From assembly GCA_032716605.1 (NCBI GenBank), contig CM064492.1:52752301-52816300 (forward strand): a DNA stretch of 64,000 nucleotides. The letters run 5' to 3'. How positions within the stretch are numbered: position 1 is the first letter of the stretch; each line of letters starts with the position of its first letter. The stretch is from Paralithodes platypus. Taxonomy: Eukaryota > Arthropoda > Malacostraca > Decapoda > Lithodidae. Below the pieces are notes generated by a model. That model had not been told where the DNA came from and did not search any database. It worked only from the letters and a program-made list of their open reading frames with translations. The translations under genes and the position numbers were made by a program. This document shows positions 21,522 to 32,925 of this stretch, one piece after another.

Positions 21522-22012
21522 AGCCAAGGGGTGTTTGCATGCATGAATGGGCCAGAAAATCACCCGCTTGATTTAGTTAGAGGGTCCACTGGGACACCTT
21601 TTTAGCGAGGGTAGACATCCCGAAACCCGGCAGTCATCGTGTTATTCGGGATTTTCGCTGAATTTAATTAAATCAAATAACTCCTTTTTTTACGTGTGAT
21701 GGTTACATAAATTGCAATAACTCGGCAATGAAATGGCCTACAGAGCTCTTTCACCACTCAAATAAAGCTTAAAGAATTATCTATTCAATGGATACAAACA
21801 CAATAAGATTGGTCAATACCCAAGGTCACAAGAGGTCAAAGTATGACCTTTTCTGATGAGGAACTAAAATTTATGACTTTTCAAAATAAAATATTTGTGA
21901 AAAAAAGGTAAATGGATTGAACGTTTAATGCTTTTATATTCTGGTTAGGGACACCATAGGCAAGTTTTCAAAATGAGTTGGAAAAGTTAATTACGTATTT
22001 TAACCCCTGTGT
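21522..22012 (+). repeat. Left terminal inverted repeat of the Academ-like transposon
   Basis: About 490 bases from AGCCAAGGGGTGTTTGC to TTACGTATTTTAACCCC. Nearly collinear with the complement of 27134-27624, with scattered substitutions and small indels. TIRs this long are uncommon for cut-and-paste elements. Confidence 0.9.
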
Positions 22013-22207
22013 AGCAATCAATAAAAGGTATATATACCATATCAACGTACTGAAGCATAACAGATATATGCCGTAATTTGTATTCTTTAGGATTGCAATA
22101 GGAATGCAAAAATGAGTTAATCCAGTATATTTTATGTTCTCTGTTCATATATTGTTCATTTAAAATTTTGGGAAAACTAATTTTTTTTTTTTTTTTTTCA
22201 GTGAAGA

Positions 22208-23084
22208 ATGTCTGACTTACCAAAGACAAGATTAAGGGCATCACAGTCACCATCCTCAAGTGGTTCTTGCGATCCCAAGAAATGCATAATCTGCCAAAAG
22301 TATGATGATAAATGTGAAACGACCAGGATAGAGAATGGCAGGGCACGTATCATTGAAGCAGCGGAAGTGAGAAAGGACGTAGTTTTTGAAAGACTGAAGC
22401 AAGTGGACAAAGGCAAATTCTTATACCATGTTACTAACGAATGTTATAAACAGTATACCCTCAAGAAAACACTGGATAAACTCAAGCAGTTAACCGAAGT
22501 CTCCACGGATATTGCTGCTTATTCCCCAGAGGATAGCTCATCCTCTAAAAGGAGTAGACGGTCTATGGTGGATTCTCGAGACCCCGCATCTCTGCCAGCT
22601 AATATTAACAAGTTTTTAAAGAAATGTGTCATTTGTGGAAATCCAAAACACAACAACGTATACGATAAATGGAGGATTTCTGAAAAAGGACGGGCTGAAT
22701 CATTCCTAAAGGCAGCCATGATACTTCAGGATGATGTGTTTACCCGAACTTCCGACTTGCAAGATGCGAATGCCGTATTTGGAGCGGATCTTTACTGTCA
22801 CAGAGTGTATTCGTAACTACATCAGGAAAGGAGAGAAAGTAGCAACTGAATCATCGTCAACGCCAACTGGCCAGCAGAAGTTTGATATCTTTGCAAATTT
22901 TATGAAAGATTTAGAACCAGGGTTGAACTCGGGGAGATGTTATAACCTGACTTATATTTCCAAGTGCTGTAATGAAGCGCGGAGTAATGATCAAACTCGT
23001 TTTACGTACACAAACAGGGATGTGAAAATGTACCTAATCCACCTGTTTGGGGGGGATGTCTCATTTTTTGTCCCAACCGGTTAA
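22208..23084 (+). pseudogene. Academ-like transposase, N-terminal zinc-binding region
   Basis: The ATG at 22208 (MSDLPKTRLRAS) follows a run of T ending in CAG at 22200, a good 3' splice acceptor, so a 5' UTR intron is likely. Two similar metal-binding modules follow: CIICQK with a later HVTNEC, and CVICGN with a later LYCHR. A frameshift near 22805 changes from the first frame to the one reading CIRNYIRKGEKV, continuing to MYLIHLFGGDV at ~23050. A G-run and an A-run near 23050-23095 cause a further frame change. The paired C-x2-C ... H/C modules probably bind DNA ends. Domain naming is by motif only. Confidence 0.75.
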
Positions 23085-25857
23085 AAAAAAAAACACCATT
23101 GTTTTCAAGCCAGGTGCAGCTGAGACAGAGCCAGAGAGAAGTGAAAGGTCGTTAGATAGGGAAACAGTAAGAAAGTGTGGTACCATGTTGAGAGATTGCA
23201 TCCTCAACGAAGACTTTGAGCTGAATGACACGTTCTGTGATGCCAATGAACTTGAGAAAGCATATTCTGACATGATAATTCCCAGTGACGTTGCAGACTT
23301 TTTTTCAGCTCTTTTTGATGTTGATATTTTACACAGTGACAATATTGTAGATGGTGAGCCTGAAATTTATGAGGAGAGTGACACTAGATCTTCCAAGATA
23401 AAAAAAGTACTATCTGTGTATCGTCATCTTTTACATTGTAAATAATGGTAAAAAGCGAACCCCTTTGCACATGTTGAACTCTGAAGCTATTTATAATGTG
23501 TGTAGGTCAAAAACGCTTATTTCTAGTCTCAACAGTTTTGGACTGGCAATTAGTTATGACGAGCTACTCCGCTATCATTCTGATATGGCATCATTTGTTA
23601 CAGAAGCAAGTCAGGGTCAGGTCCCGCTTCCTAGTCATTTAAACACATCAAGCTTCACGTTGGGGGCCTTTGATAATTTTGATCATGAGGAAGCAACACT
23701 ATCTGGCATAGGAGGAAGTCATGACACTGTTATGATTCTTATGCAGGACAAACTTCAAGGAGTGACTCTGAATAGTAAGCCTAAGATATCGGAGACTGGT
23801 GTCACCCACAGAGAGAGACAATTCACACAAGAGTTAGGTTGCCAGACTTTGTTTCCTTACACGAAAACTGCTAAAAAGCCAAACCTTCCAACAATCTACG
23901 AAGTTCCGGAAGAACTGTACAAAATAGACAAATCACATGCAAAAAGTGTCAGCAGGAAGGACGTAGCTTGGACTGTAAGTAGAATGGATCTATCATGTAT
24001 GACGGAAGGTGTTAAAGAAACAACTATAGACCAAACAATGCCCTCTTGGAGTGCCTTTAACTCTCTTATTACTGATGACAATGTGTGTCAAAAGGTTGTA
24101 GGTTTCCTACCAGTCCTTCCCCACCCTGTTACGGAATATGGTACAGTTTACACAGCATTAAAAAATGTCCAGAATATTTTGAGTCAACTAGACAAAACAC
24201 ACTTGCCCGTGGTATGTGATGAGGGGGTGTATCACATTGCCCGTGAAATCACCATGAGCAAACCATTTGAATTTAATAACTGGTGTTATGTCTGGGCTCT
24301 TTTCATATGATTAAGGTAGTCATGGGTGCGATAGGAAAGCTCATTAATGGCAATGGAGCAGAAACTATATTGGTAGAGTCTAAAGCATTTGGCCAAAATG
24401 TGGTAAGATCAGTTCTTGATGGATCACATTATACGAGGTCGTTGAAGGGTTTGTTCATGCTCTCTGAGTGTATAGAAAGGCTGCAGTGGGCGGAGTTCTT
24501 CAAAGTGGAAGGAATTGAGAGGTACAGGGATGAGCTTGAGCATCTGAGACTGTTGAAAAACTCTGTAGCAGAAAAGAAGAGGGAGGAAAGCAAGGTTCAT
24601 TTGGAGGCATTTATGTCAAACTCAGAAGTCATGGTTGAAGACTTCGATAAATTTAGATGTCAGAGAAGTGCAGCGTCAGAGACTTTTACATTCTGGGACC
24701 ACTTCGTCAGAATGGTGGCTGTTCTAAAGGACTTGGTTAGGGCAGACCGTGAGGGAGACTGGATACTCCATCTCCAAAGTGTTCAATCTGTGCTGCCGCT
24801 ATTTGCTGGATGTGATAGGGTCAACTATTCTAGATGGGCTTCATTATACCTAGAAGATATGAGAAAGCTACCAGAAGATGTGTACAAGAGTTTCCCGGCA
24901 GGCAAGTTCGTGGTGAAGCGGACAGATGGACCATTCAGTGCTGTAGGGGCAGACATGTGTCTCGAGCAGACGATAAATCGATCCCAGAAGAGTGCTGGGG
25001 GTATCATCGGTAGCACCAAAAAGAAGCAATTCGTTGCTCAGTGGGAGATCATTTACCATGAAATGTTAGCTGTTGTCAATTTCCAACGTCAGGTCAGTGG
25101 AGTCGTCACACCTAGCACAGAACTTTTAGTAAACCACGAGTTCAACTTATCAGCAACAAGGTCATCTGAGACATTGATTCAGGATATGATTGAGAATGTA
25201 AAAGAACATGACAGCCCCATGACGTTACCGTGTGAAGGAGACAAAGACAAGCTTCACAACATCCTCACACAGGAAATCATGACAAAGGAAATCCGTGACA
25301 ATCTGCTCGAATTTGATGAAAGATCTAGGAAGAAGTATGAAACATTCCGAAATGAAAGAATCGTAATGAAACACAGATCCATCTTTGATACCATTCACAG
25401 GACGAACCTTAAGACATTCAAATCCATGAAGGGAGACCAAAGTACCTATAAGTCTACAAGCAAAGAGACCAAGAAGCAAATGGCAGAAACCCAGAAGATC
25501 TATGACATTGCTCGTGTCCGAGGATATGACATGAAACATTTGCTGGGGTTTGACCTGATTGACAGCAGTTACCTCTTTGACAAGAATGGACTAATGACCA
25601 AACCAAACAAAAGTGAACTGTGCACTGAGTTAGAAAAACACCTTGAAAAAGCAGACTATATACCACCATCTAAATGGAAGCCAGCAAATACAGTGATTAT
25701 CATTGATGTAATGGCAGGCCTTCGTCGTATGCGGGTATCCCAGATGAACACCTTTGGTGAACTCTGCGATAAGTTCTTGGAGGTTTCAATTATGGACTTG
25801 GCAGCAACTCTAAACGTGTCGACTTCGTCTTTGACACATACATTGACGGTTCAGTGA
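23047..25857 (+). pseudogene. Academ-like transposase, central region (putative catalytic part), frameshifted
   Basis: Blocks: 23047-23445 (acidic, ends SVYRHLLHCK), 23465-24310 (AIYNVCRSKTLISSLNSFG, then LPVVCDEGVYHIA), and 24283-25857 (LCLGSFHMIKVVMGAIGKL). The join near 24285 is a frameshift inside a motif that in related invertebrate proteins reads as one block (a VLxLGxFHxxMxxxGxIG pattern). Acidic candidates for a DDE site include the Asp of VVCDEG, but I cannot assign the triad. A last frameshift near 25800 leads to DFVFDTYIDGSVKDSERTRR. The total protein would be ~1500 residues. Confidence 0.7.
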
Positions 25858-26885
25858 AGGACAGCGAAAGAACTAGAAGGTGTGGTTGCAGCCCAATTGA
25901 TTTATATGGGATAGGTACAGGAACGCAATTGCCAGTCACAATGGATGCATTCTGGGCCTCATCTGCAAACAAATCCAAGCTACAGAAACTCATTCGACAA
26001 CGCATCTTAACCAAGCCAAAACCGATGACAGATACAATTGTTAGCTCGATTGGACTTCAACCTGAAATTGAATCATGCCTGGCTATTTTGAATGGAAAAG
26101 AGACACCATTACCTGATCTAGACACAACGATTGAAGAGGCCGACGTCAGAATTATCCCACATGCTCGTCATGCAGTTGAGAATGGGACTAAGAGAGTGGT
26201 TATTATATCAAATGATACTGATGTAGTAATCTTGGCCCTACACTACTGGTCACTTCTGAAGGCACATGGCCTACGAGAGATGTGGATTCGTGCTGGTGTT
26301 GGTAATACCACAAGATACATACCCCTTCATGTTCTAGGCGATAAGTTGGGATCAGATACTTGCAACCATCTCACTGGTTGTGATTCCACAAGTAAATTTG
26401 GTACAAAGGCTGCTGCACTGAAGGCAGATACGGTGCATTATCTGATTGATTTTGGAAAGGAATTGAACTGTATTAACTTCATCTTGGTGGAAGAGTTCCT
26501 TGTAAATGTGTACAAATCAGGAACCTCATGCAGAACAATGGATGAATTACGGTACTACCTCTACCACCACAGCAAAAAGACCATTTTGGAACTGCCTCCC
26601 ACCAGCCGATCAGTCAAAGGTCATGTCCTCAAGGCATTCTTTGGGACATATCTACAGCTACACTGCCTAAGCAACCCTCAACTGGATCCCAGAGACTTTG
26701 GTTTCATTGAACGAGATGGCATTCTTCAACCGGACCATCTTCAAGTCTTGCTACCGGATGACTTTGCAATGCCCTGTAAATGTACCTCCTGCTCTACTAA
26801 ACGCTGTGTCTGCAGACAACTAGATATGAAATCGTGCCCTTACTGCAAATGTCAGGTGAAAGGATGTCAAAACCTAGGCCATTAA
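25815..26885 (+). pseudogene. Academ-like transposase, C-terminal XPG/FEN-like nuclease and Cys-rich tail
   Basis: After the frameshift near 25800 the frame is open to 26885. Acidic motifs have the spacing of the XPG internal nuclease region: EEADVRIIPHARH, then IISNDTDVVILAL ~25 residues later, and LTGCDSTSKFGTKAA further on. The last 40 residues contain about nine cysteines in CKC-x2-C and CVC/CKC patterns, resembling the cysteine-rich finger described for Academ proteins or a CXC-type domain. Nuclease activity would fit DNA-end processing during transposition. It ends TAA at 26883-26885, about 250 bases before the right TIR. Confidence 0.8.
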
Positions 26886-27133
26886 TGTGACACAACACAG
26901 AATATATTTCCAACTGTATCCCCGGCTCACCCCTCTCCCCAAAAGTAGGTCATTCATTAATGTGCAAAAAAATAATTGAAATCTGCTTTGAAAATATATA
27001 TGCAATGTGTGATACTGTGATACAGAGTGTTTTGATAGAACTTTAGCTGACTCAGTAGTACCATAATTATATAACCAATACATAGCTATTATTGGTATAT
27101 CATTCGCAAACTTCATATTATTGTACTGGACGC

Positions 27134-27624
27134 CAAGGGGTTAAAATACGTAATCAACTTTTCCAACTAATTTTTAAAAACTTGCCTATGGTGTACCTAA
27201 CCAGAATATAAAAGCATTAAACGTTCAATCCATTTACCTATTTTTCACAAATATTTAAATTTGGAAAGTCATAAATTTTAGTTCCTCTTAAGAAAAGGTC
27301 ATACTTTACCTCTTGTGACCTTGGGTATTGACCAATCTTATTGTGTTTGTATCCATTGAATAGATAATTCTTTAAGCTTTATTTTGATTGATGAAAGAGC
27401 TCTGTAGACAATTTCATTGCCGAGTTATTGCAATTTATATAACCGTCACACGTAAAAAAAGGAGTTATTTTGATTTAGTTAAATTCAGCGAAAATCCCAA
27501 ATAACACGATAACTGCCGGGTTTCGGGATGTCTACCCTCGCTAAAAAGGTGTCCCAGTGGACCCTCTAACTAAATCAAGCGGGTGATTTTCTGGCCCTTT
27601 CATGCATGCAAACACCCCTTGGCT
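27134..27624 (-). repeat. Right terminal inverted repeat of the Academ-like transposon
   Basis: Complement of 21522-22012, ending CACCCCTTGGCT before CCTGG. It includes the conserved AAAAAGGTGTCCCAGTGGA block found in both arms. Confidence 0.9.
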
Positions 27625-27720
27625 CCTGGACGTCCGCCATATTGGGTAAAACGTTCTCCTTTGTTTCGTTGCCACGTGGAACTATTGGTGAGTTAATTCC
27701 TGGCTAATATTAACCCTAGA
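27625..27720 (+). repeat. BEL 3' LTR, second part
   Basis: GTCCGCCATATTGGG through GGCTAATATTAACCCT matches 14028-14117 with few changes. After 27720 similarity to the 5' LTR stops, so the last ~165 bases of the 3' LTR are missing or displaced. Confidence 0.85.
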
Positions 27721-28156
27721 ATAAGGCTAATTGCAGGGTCTACAAAAGAGCCAAGTTATTTGATAGTAACCACAGGATCAGAATGACACCCTCAAGGGTT
27801 TCATATGTGAAGTGTAAAAATTAGATTAAGGGGAGATGGGCCGTTTTTCCTTCCTCATGCTTATCCTCATTAGGTAAGATATTTAAGAAGTTTGCCCCAT
27901 TAGTTTGTTGATTTTAAAACCTTTCGCCCCATTTTTTTGTCAATATTAAGACCTTTCGTGCCCTCTAGGTATCGATTTTTTCCTTGAAGAAACCGGCCTT
28001 CGGCCGTGAAATTTTTCTACCGAAAAATGTACACATTAATTTCGAAGGGGGATCTAATGGATGCGTTTTTAAGATTGATGGAGGTCTAAGGAGGAAACTA
28101 AACAATATATGAATATATAAATATATAGACCCCGAAAAATAACCACTGTCCCCTTT
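27721..28156. other. Non-coding DNA with copy 1 of a dispersed direct repeat
   Basis: No gene. Bases 27992-28150 (starting ACCGGCCTTCGGCCG, a small hairpin) are repeated in diverged form at 29262-29440. Confidence 0.55.
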
Positions 28157-28160
28157 TTAA

Positions 28161-28387
28161 CCCTCTCCGAAATATGACGCAATTTTGCGCCTACTAGGGA
28201 TACTTTAAAGCCTTTGTTACCATCAGGGGTATTTAGAAACCTTTAGTTTAGTTACTTCAACCTCTGCAGTTGTCTTTGAGTTAGCTGTGGGCAGAAAACT
28301 AATTTTGGAGAGGTAATTATATGAGTGAGAGAACTCCATTTCTTATTGCTAATCTGGCAACCTCTGCATCATATGAGTCTGAAGGGG
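28161..28387 (+). mobile_element. TTAA-flanked MITE, family B, copy 1
   Basis: A 227-bp element between TTAA 28157-28160 and 28388-28391. Ends: CCCTCTCCGAAATATGA and the complement of CCCCTTCAGACTCATATGA. A second copy, over 90% identical by eye, is at 47878-48103. No coding capacity. Confidence 0.9.
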
Positions 28388-28391
28388 TTAA

Positions 28392-29542
28392 TGTGAGTCA
28401 CAAATCGGCTTGTGGTCCTTGGTTCCCTAGAATGATCTGTTGAATTGCGGGTCAACATCACATGTGGGCTTCTTGCAGCAGCTGTTGCATGCATTGAAGT
28501 TATAACAACCAATATCAAGGAAAAGGTTTGGCTCGGAAGAGACGATAAACATACATAAAGAGACCCATGTTTCCTAATTAATCATCAATATTTATGTTTT
28601 CCGAAGTAACACATGTTCACTATCCCATATATTTGGCTATCTCTGCAAAACTAAATGTTGTAGATTATTATCTCCGCTGAATGAAGGTTGCTGAGATTAT
28701 CTGATTGTTATTGTCTGTATGTTTGTTTGTTTGTCTATAAACAGGATTTCTAGTAAAAATGATCGACGTACATAAACTATTAACTTTTGGTCAACATCAA
28801 ATGTTCCTCCACCCTCTTAAAATAAGCCCCCCCCCAAAAAAAACAAAAAACAAAAAAACATTAAAACAATTAATGTTTGGTGACGGTCTGGTCAATATCC
28901 ACACTAACTCTCTGAGATATAATGGGTACCCAAGGAATTTGCACAAATAAAGCAGTGATGATTGGAGGACCCCAATATAGGTTCCTCGACTCTTAAAGGT
29001 CCCTCCTAAGTTGAATAAAATTGCATTGACTGAACAACGAAATATGCTTGTCGTAAGCTAACAGAGAATGAGGTACTGGCTGGTTGTCTGTGAGGAACCT
29101 GTGTTTACATACAAACTACCTTAGTTAAATTCGAGGTGTTGTGATTAACAACACTCCGATATTAGCCAGTGGATTACGAATTATGATTTGTCACTAATAA
29201 TAACATATTATAAAAGCCATTTACAACTGGAGTAGACTGTGCTGAACCAATCTATGACAGGACCGGCCTTTGGCCGGGATATTTTTCTACTGAAAAAAAA
29301 CCCCGCACAATTATATCTAGAAGGGAGATCTTGGGGATTGTATTTATTTATTTATTTGCTTTGGAGGTTTAGGGAGGACACTAGAAAAATAGTACATAAA
29401 TAAATAAATCGATGAACAAATAAACCCTTCCCCCTTAATTATTATTATACAAGGGGGCACGGATGATCAAAATAGATCTGTTTGTGCTCTCATATGTTTG
29501 TGCCATCAGTACACTGTACAATATTTCCTATTAACCCTGAGA
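28392..29542. other. Non-coding AT-rich DNA with copy 2 of the dispersed repeat
   Basis: No gene. A diverged second copy of the 27992-28150 block is at 29262-29440 (ACCGGCCTTTGGCCG, then AGAAGGGAGATCT). (ATTT)n and (AAAT)n tracts lie inside it at 29341-29360 and 29395-29410. A 28985-29030 segment weakly resembles the inner part of MITE family E, inverted. Confidence 0.5.
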
Positions 29543-31161
29543 TGACGGGCCCCCAACCAACGATACACAGAGTGGCCAGCATAACCACTCAGGCAACCTC
29601 AAAACCCCAGGACAGACGACGAGGACGTTTACCTGAGTCCCCCCTACGAGTCTGCCGGAATCTACCCGAGTTGACCATGCCCAGCCGCCCATTCCACAGT
29701 TCTCTTTCACACCCCCAGCCATATAAGAAAACGAAGGACTCTCTCAGCCAGTCACAAGCCACCATCCTCAGCCAACCACAACCGCCCTGGGACCACCAAT
29801 TAGAACCCTTCTTTTGCGTAGCCTCCACCAGAAGTGACGCTCCCTGTATTGTTCTGCCAGATTTGGAATATGATGAGCACTCCCTTATGCAATCTACTCA
29901 CCAGCACCCCGGATATTGCAGGAACAGATGGACCTGATGACGCCTGACTACTCCAGGCCCCCGAGGATACAACTACAATCCCCTATGTGTATGTCTGAGT
30001 ATAATTGGAAGACCTGCAAGACAGCTACTCCAATTTTAGCTTTAAGTGTTTTCAATTTTTCATAGCAGCCCTGAACCTTCCAGCTGCCCCATGTAATATT
30101 GTAATATTACCTTGGAACCAGGCCCATATGATAATACCTGAGTTTCAAGGCTAGGATGTATATGTACAGCTACTGACAAATGTTTGTGAGCTCATGCGAG
30201 TTCCATTATGCAATTATATACATTTAGATTGACGTTCAGTTCAAATCAGCCATATATTAACAAATGCATATCATGTGTTTATTATTATTCAGCTGATGTA
30301 ATTTGAATATTAATTAAAATGGATATATTTGCTTACAAAAAAGTTCCAGGAGCTCTTGCATATTTGTCAGTAGCTGTACCTCACAACAACCATTTTTCCT
30401 TTTTCCTCTATACCCCTTTTCCCTCGAGTTCATTGCCCCCTGAAGTAAGAAAATATTTGCATAGGACCTCAGAAAAACCTGAGGAGAGTACACACCACCT
30501 CACTTACTGACTAGACATTACCTCACTGGGACGGACTAGTTAAGGTCAGAGTTGCTACGGTGCCATCCCCTCCCTCACCACCTCACTTACTGACTAGGCA
30601 TTACCTCCTTGGGATGGCCTAGTTAAGGTCAGTGTTGCTACGGTGCTCCCCCCCCCCCCCCTCGAGAGTGCCCCCTGGACGTTGGCCTTCCTTCCGGATT
30701 GCTGAAGGGCCACCTATCTGTTGCCTGGCGCCCTGAACTGCTCGAGCTATGGACATAGGCCTGGACCTAGGATCCCTGCTCAAATTACGTAACCAGGCCT
30801 AGATCGAGGACCCCTGCTCGAGGAGGTAACCAGCTGTGCAAGATTGGCTACTACCCTCTACGCCGGCCAGACCAGCACTCTCGCCCCCCTGCCCTCGCAA
30901 ATACTTAAGTGTTTCTGTGTCTTTCTCTGTTGGTTATTGTTGTGAGGTATTGATTATGTAAATATGTGAACCGTGTTGTGCCCTGATTTACTTGTGATCT
31001 GTGCCCAATATCCCGTACTTGCGTAATAAGTTTTATCCTTCTGAACCTGTGTATTCCAGTGTTAATCTTGTTTTAATTCCTTGACCCTTCTTCAAGACTT
31101 GATTTAATTTATAACTTACGAATACATTACATATCAGTGTCATTTACATACAGTATATTCA
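29543..31161 (+). repeat. 5' LTR of the deleted gypsy derivative
   Basis: About 1.6 kb, nearly identical to 35077-36380 apart from a 210-bp MITE (30167-30376) and differences around a C-run at 30648. It contains an 83-bp internal duplication starting at 30493 and 30576 (CACCACCTCACTTACTGAC). Open frames inside it, such as 29482-29937, are the same in both LTRs and show no recognisable domain. Confidence 0.88.
30167..30376 (+). mobile_element. Tc1/mariner-type MITE with TA duplication, in the 5' LTR
   Basis: A 210-bp element with ends CAGCTACTGACAAATGTTTG and the complement of CAGCTACTGACAAATATGC, flanked by TA (30165-30166, 30377-30378). The other LTR has the uninterrupted site with a single TA at 35698-35699. 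The insertion therefore happened after the LTR retrotransposon integrated. Confidence 0.93.
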
Positions 31162-32925
31162 GGTCCCCAAAGGACCTCTTTATTGATCAAAGCAAGCAGG
31201 TAGAGTTGCACGGCTTCCAGTTAGCAGGGTGTATCCGTGTCCATTCTTCAATTCTGTCTGAGGGTTTGGGGACTGCGGGGCCTCTGTTAATGAGAGGGCT
31301 AGGAGTAGGGTGAGTAGTGACTTTGCTAATCACTGCTGCTATCTTGTTGGTGGTGCTGGGTTGACTTGGTTCTTGCGGGTTATGCATTGCCATGATCCTC
31401 TTAACTCCTTCAGACATATTATGTTCCAGTAAGTCCACGGAGAACAGAAATAATGCAGGGGCAGGACACCAAAGTGTGTATCTTAAATACACCAACAAGT
31501 AGGATACATATATATAAAACAAGGGAGTGCAACAACTCTGTGACAGCACTAATAACAGCCACTCAAAAGCAGTACTTCCTTAGCCAACGTAACAGCCAAA
31601 CTGGGTTGTGCACTATGCATCAACCTAGGCTAAAATAATACGTGAATAATTCCTAAAGCATACGCAGTTAAAGTTAATAAACATAATGCTGTCTTTCTTA
31701 CTAATAAAGTCTAGCAGCAGCAAAAAAGGTACAAGGAGCCTAAGCAGAGCGCAAGCATGCTCATAGCCTACTGTCTCCCCTGAACAGATTTCCCTTATGT
31801 TACGTTAAGTGACTAGGAGGCTCTCTTGGTAAGTCCAGATCTCAAGTATCTGGTCTTACCCTGGCGCTCCACAAAGGTCAACAAAATGAGGTAGCAAGCA
31901 TACAAGCAAGAGTAGGCAAAAGCCCTTCGCTTGTATACTGCTACGCTCGCAAAGGAAAAATATGCACAAGGGTTACAGGCTACCTAGCTCCGTCGAAGTC
32001 GTACAGGCTCTGACTTGCCAAATACATAACTCAGACAACGACCAAAGATACCCTCCACTGTTTAGCATTAAATAGTAGGAAAGAACAACCCAATAATTAG
32101 AAGCACCCAATACTATGATACCATGTGACTATGACTCTAATAATCCCTAAAGCTAGTGCAAAACATATATGTGAGAACTGGTGCTGGTAATACAACTGGC
32201 CGACTATGGAAGTCGTATGCAGAACCAGAAGGGATGGATAAATGAATAAAGATGAGAAGTATTGGAAAGAAGGTGTTCAGAGAGAGAAAAAGCAGTAAAG
32301 AGGGTTAGATTGGGGACAAAATGCAAGGGACGTCTAGGACCCAGCACAACATACCAAGCTCTGAGGAGAGACGCGGGAAGGAGCCCCCCACCACCGAGCT
32401 AAGACAGCGGCCTCCAATCACAGACCACTACGTCATGAAGAGCAGGCGTCATATGACACGCCAGGCCCGCCATCCAATCACGAGCGGGTGGCCCTGCCCA
32501 AGCAAGGAATGCACACATACATACACACGCACATACTACCACCTCGCTGCTTCCCTCGCTCTCTCTCCTTGCAATTCACTCTACATATCTTATAACTCTA
32601 TCAATGATATAAAATACTTCCAAGTGTCACAGACAAGAATAAAGACAAACACTGATCTGTCTGTGACAACATGAATACTAAGAAAGAAAGAACATCGTTC
32701 TACGATTATTATAGCCCATTTCACTACCCTAGCGAGCGCTAGCGAGTACGAGTACATTCTGGCAAGCTGGCCAGCGTAACACCCTCTCAACCTAACCCTT
32801 GCTTAAATGACCCTCCCCAACCCACACCCCATCCTGAACCTCATTCCTGCCCTACCCAGATCCTGTCTCCTGCCATAATCTCTAAATCAACAACCATTCC
32901 ACCTCATCATGAACAATGGGTCCCC
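31162..32925. other. 5' interior of the gypsy derivative, no gene recognised
   Basis: Expected place of leader and gag, but no capsid or zinc-knuckle motif is visible. A 120-codon minus frame (31187-31549) lacks recognisable features. CA-type simple repeats occur near 32508-32535. Confidence 0.5.

Larger units (their letters stand above)
21522..27624 (+). mobile_element. 6.1-kb DNA transposon with ~490-bp TIRs, probably Academ-type (XPG-nuclease lineage)
   Basis: Long inverted arms enclose one plus-strand gene set. CCTGG occurs directly next to both ends (21517-21521 and 27625-27629), compatible with a 5-bp target duplication around ends starting AGCCAAGGGG; a shorter CTG duplication with ends starting GAGCC is equally possible. 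Target: the BEL 3' LTR, whose rest continues at 27632. The large protein combines N-terminal zinc modules, a central domain and a C-terminal XPG/FEN-like nuclease with a cysteine-rich tail. From family knowledge this matches the XPG-carrying Academ lineage. Confidence 0.8.
13471..27720 (+). mobile_element. BEL/Pao LTR retrotransposon with three nested insertions
   Basis: The element runs from a 5' LTR through PBS, Gag, protease, RT, RNase H, integrase and polypurine tract to a split 3' LTR. Order and motifs are BEL/Pao. Insertions: a family C MITE in gag (14975-15450), a truncated LINE between RNase H and integrase (18563-~19785) and a 6.1-kb DNA transposon in the 3' LTR (21522-27624). Without them the element would be ~6.4 kb. 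Stops at 17975, 18110, 18347, ~18494 and ~20141 and a frameshift near 16858 show that it is inactive. Confidence 0.9.

Noticed and set aside
29533..29545. TTAACCC before the gypsy LTR as another TTAA MITE start
   Set aside because: No matching inverted end with TTAA was found downstream.
29543..29937. Conserved 130-residue frame present in both LTRs
   Set aside because: Conservation is explained by LTR identity; no domain seen and the frame crosses the LTR edge differently in the two copies.
31187..31549. 120-codon minus-strand frame inside the gypsy derivative
   Set aside because: Low complexity, antisense to the element, no recognisable motif.
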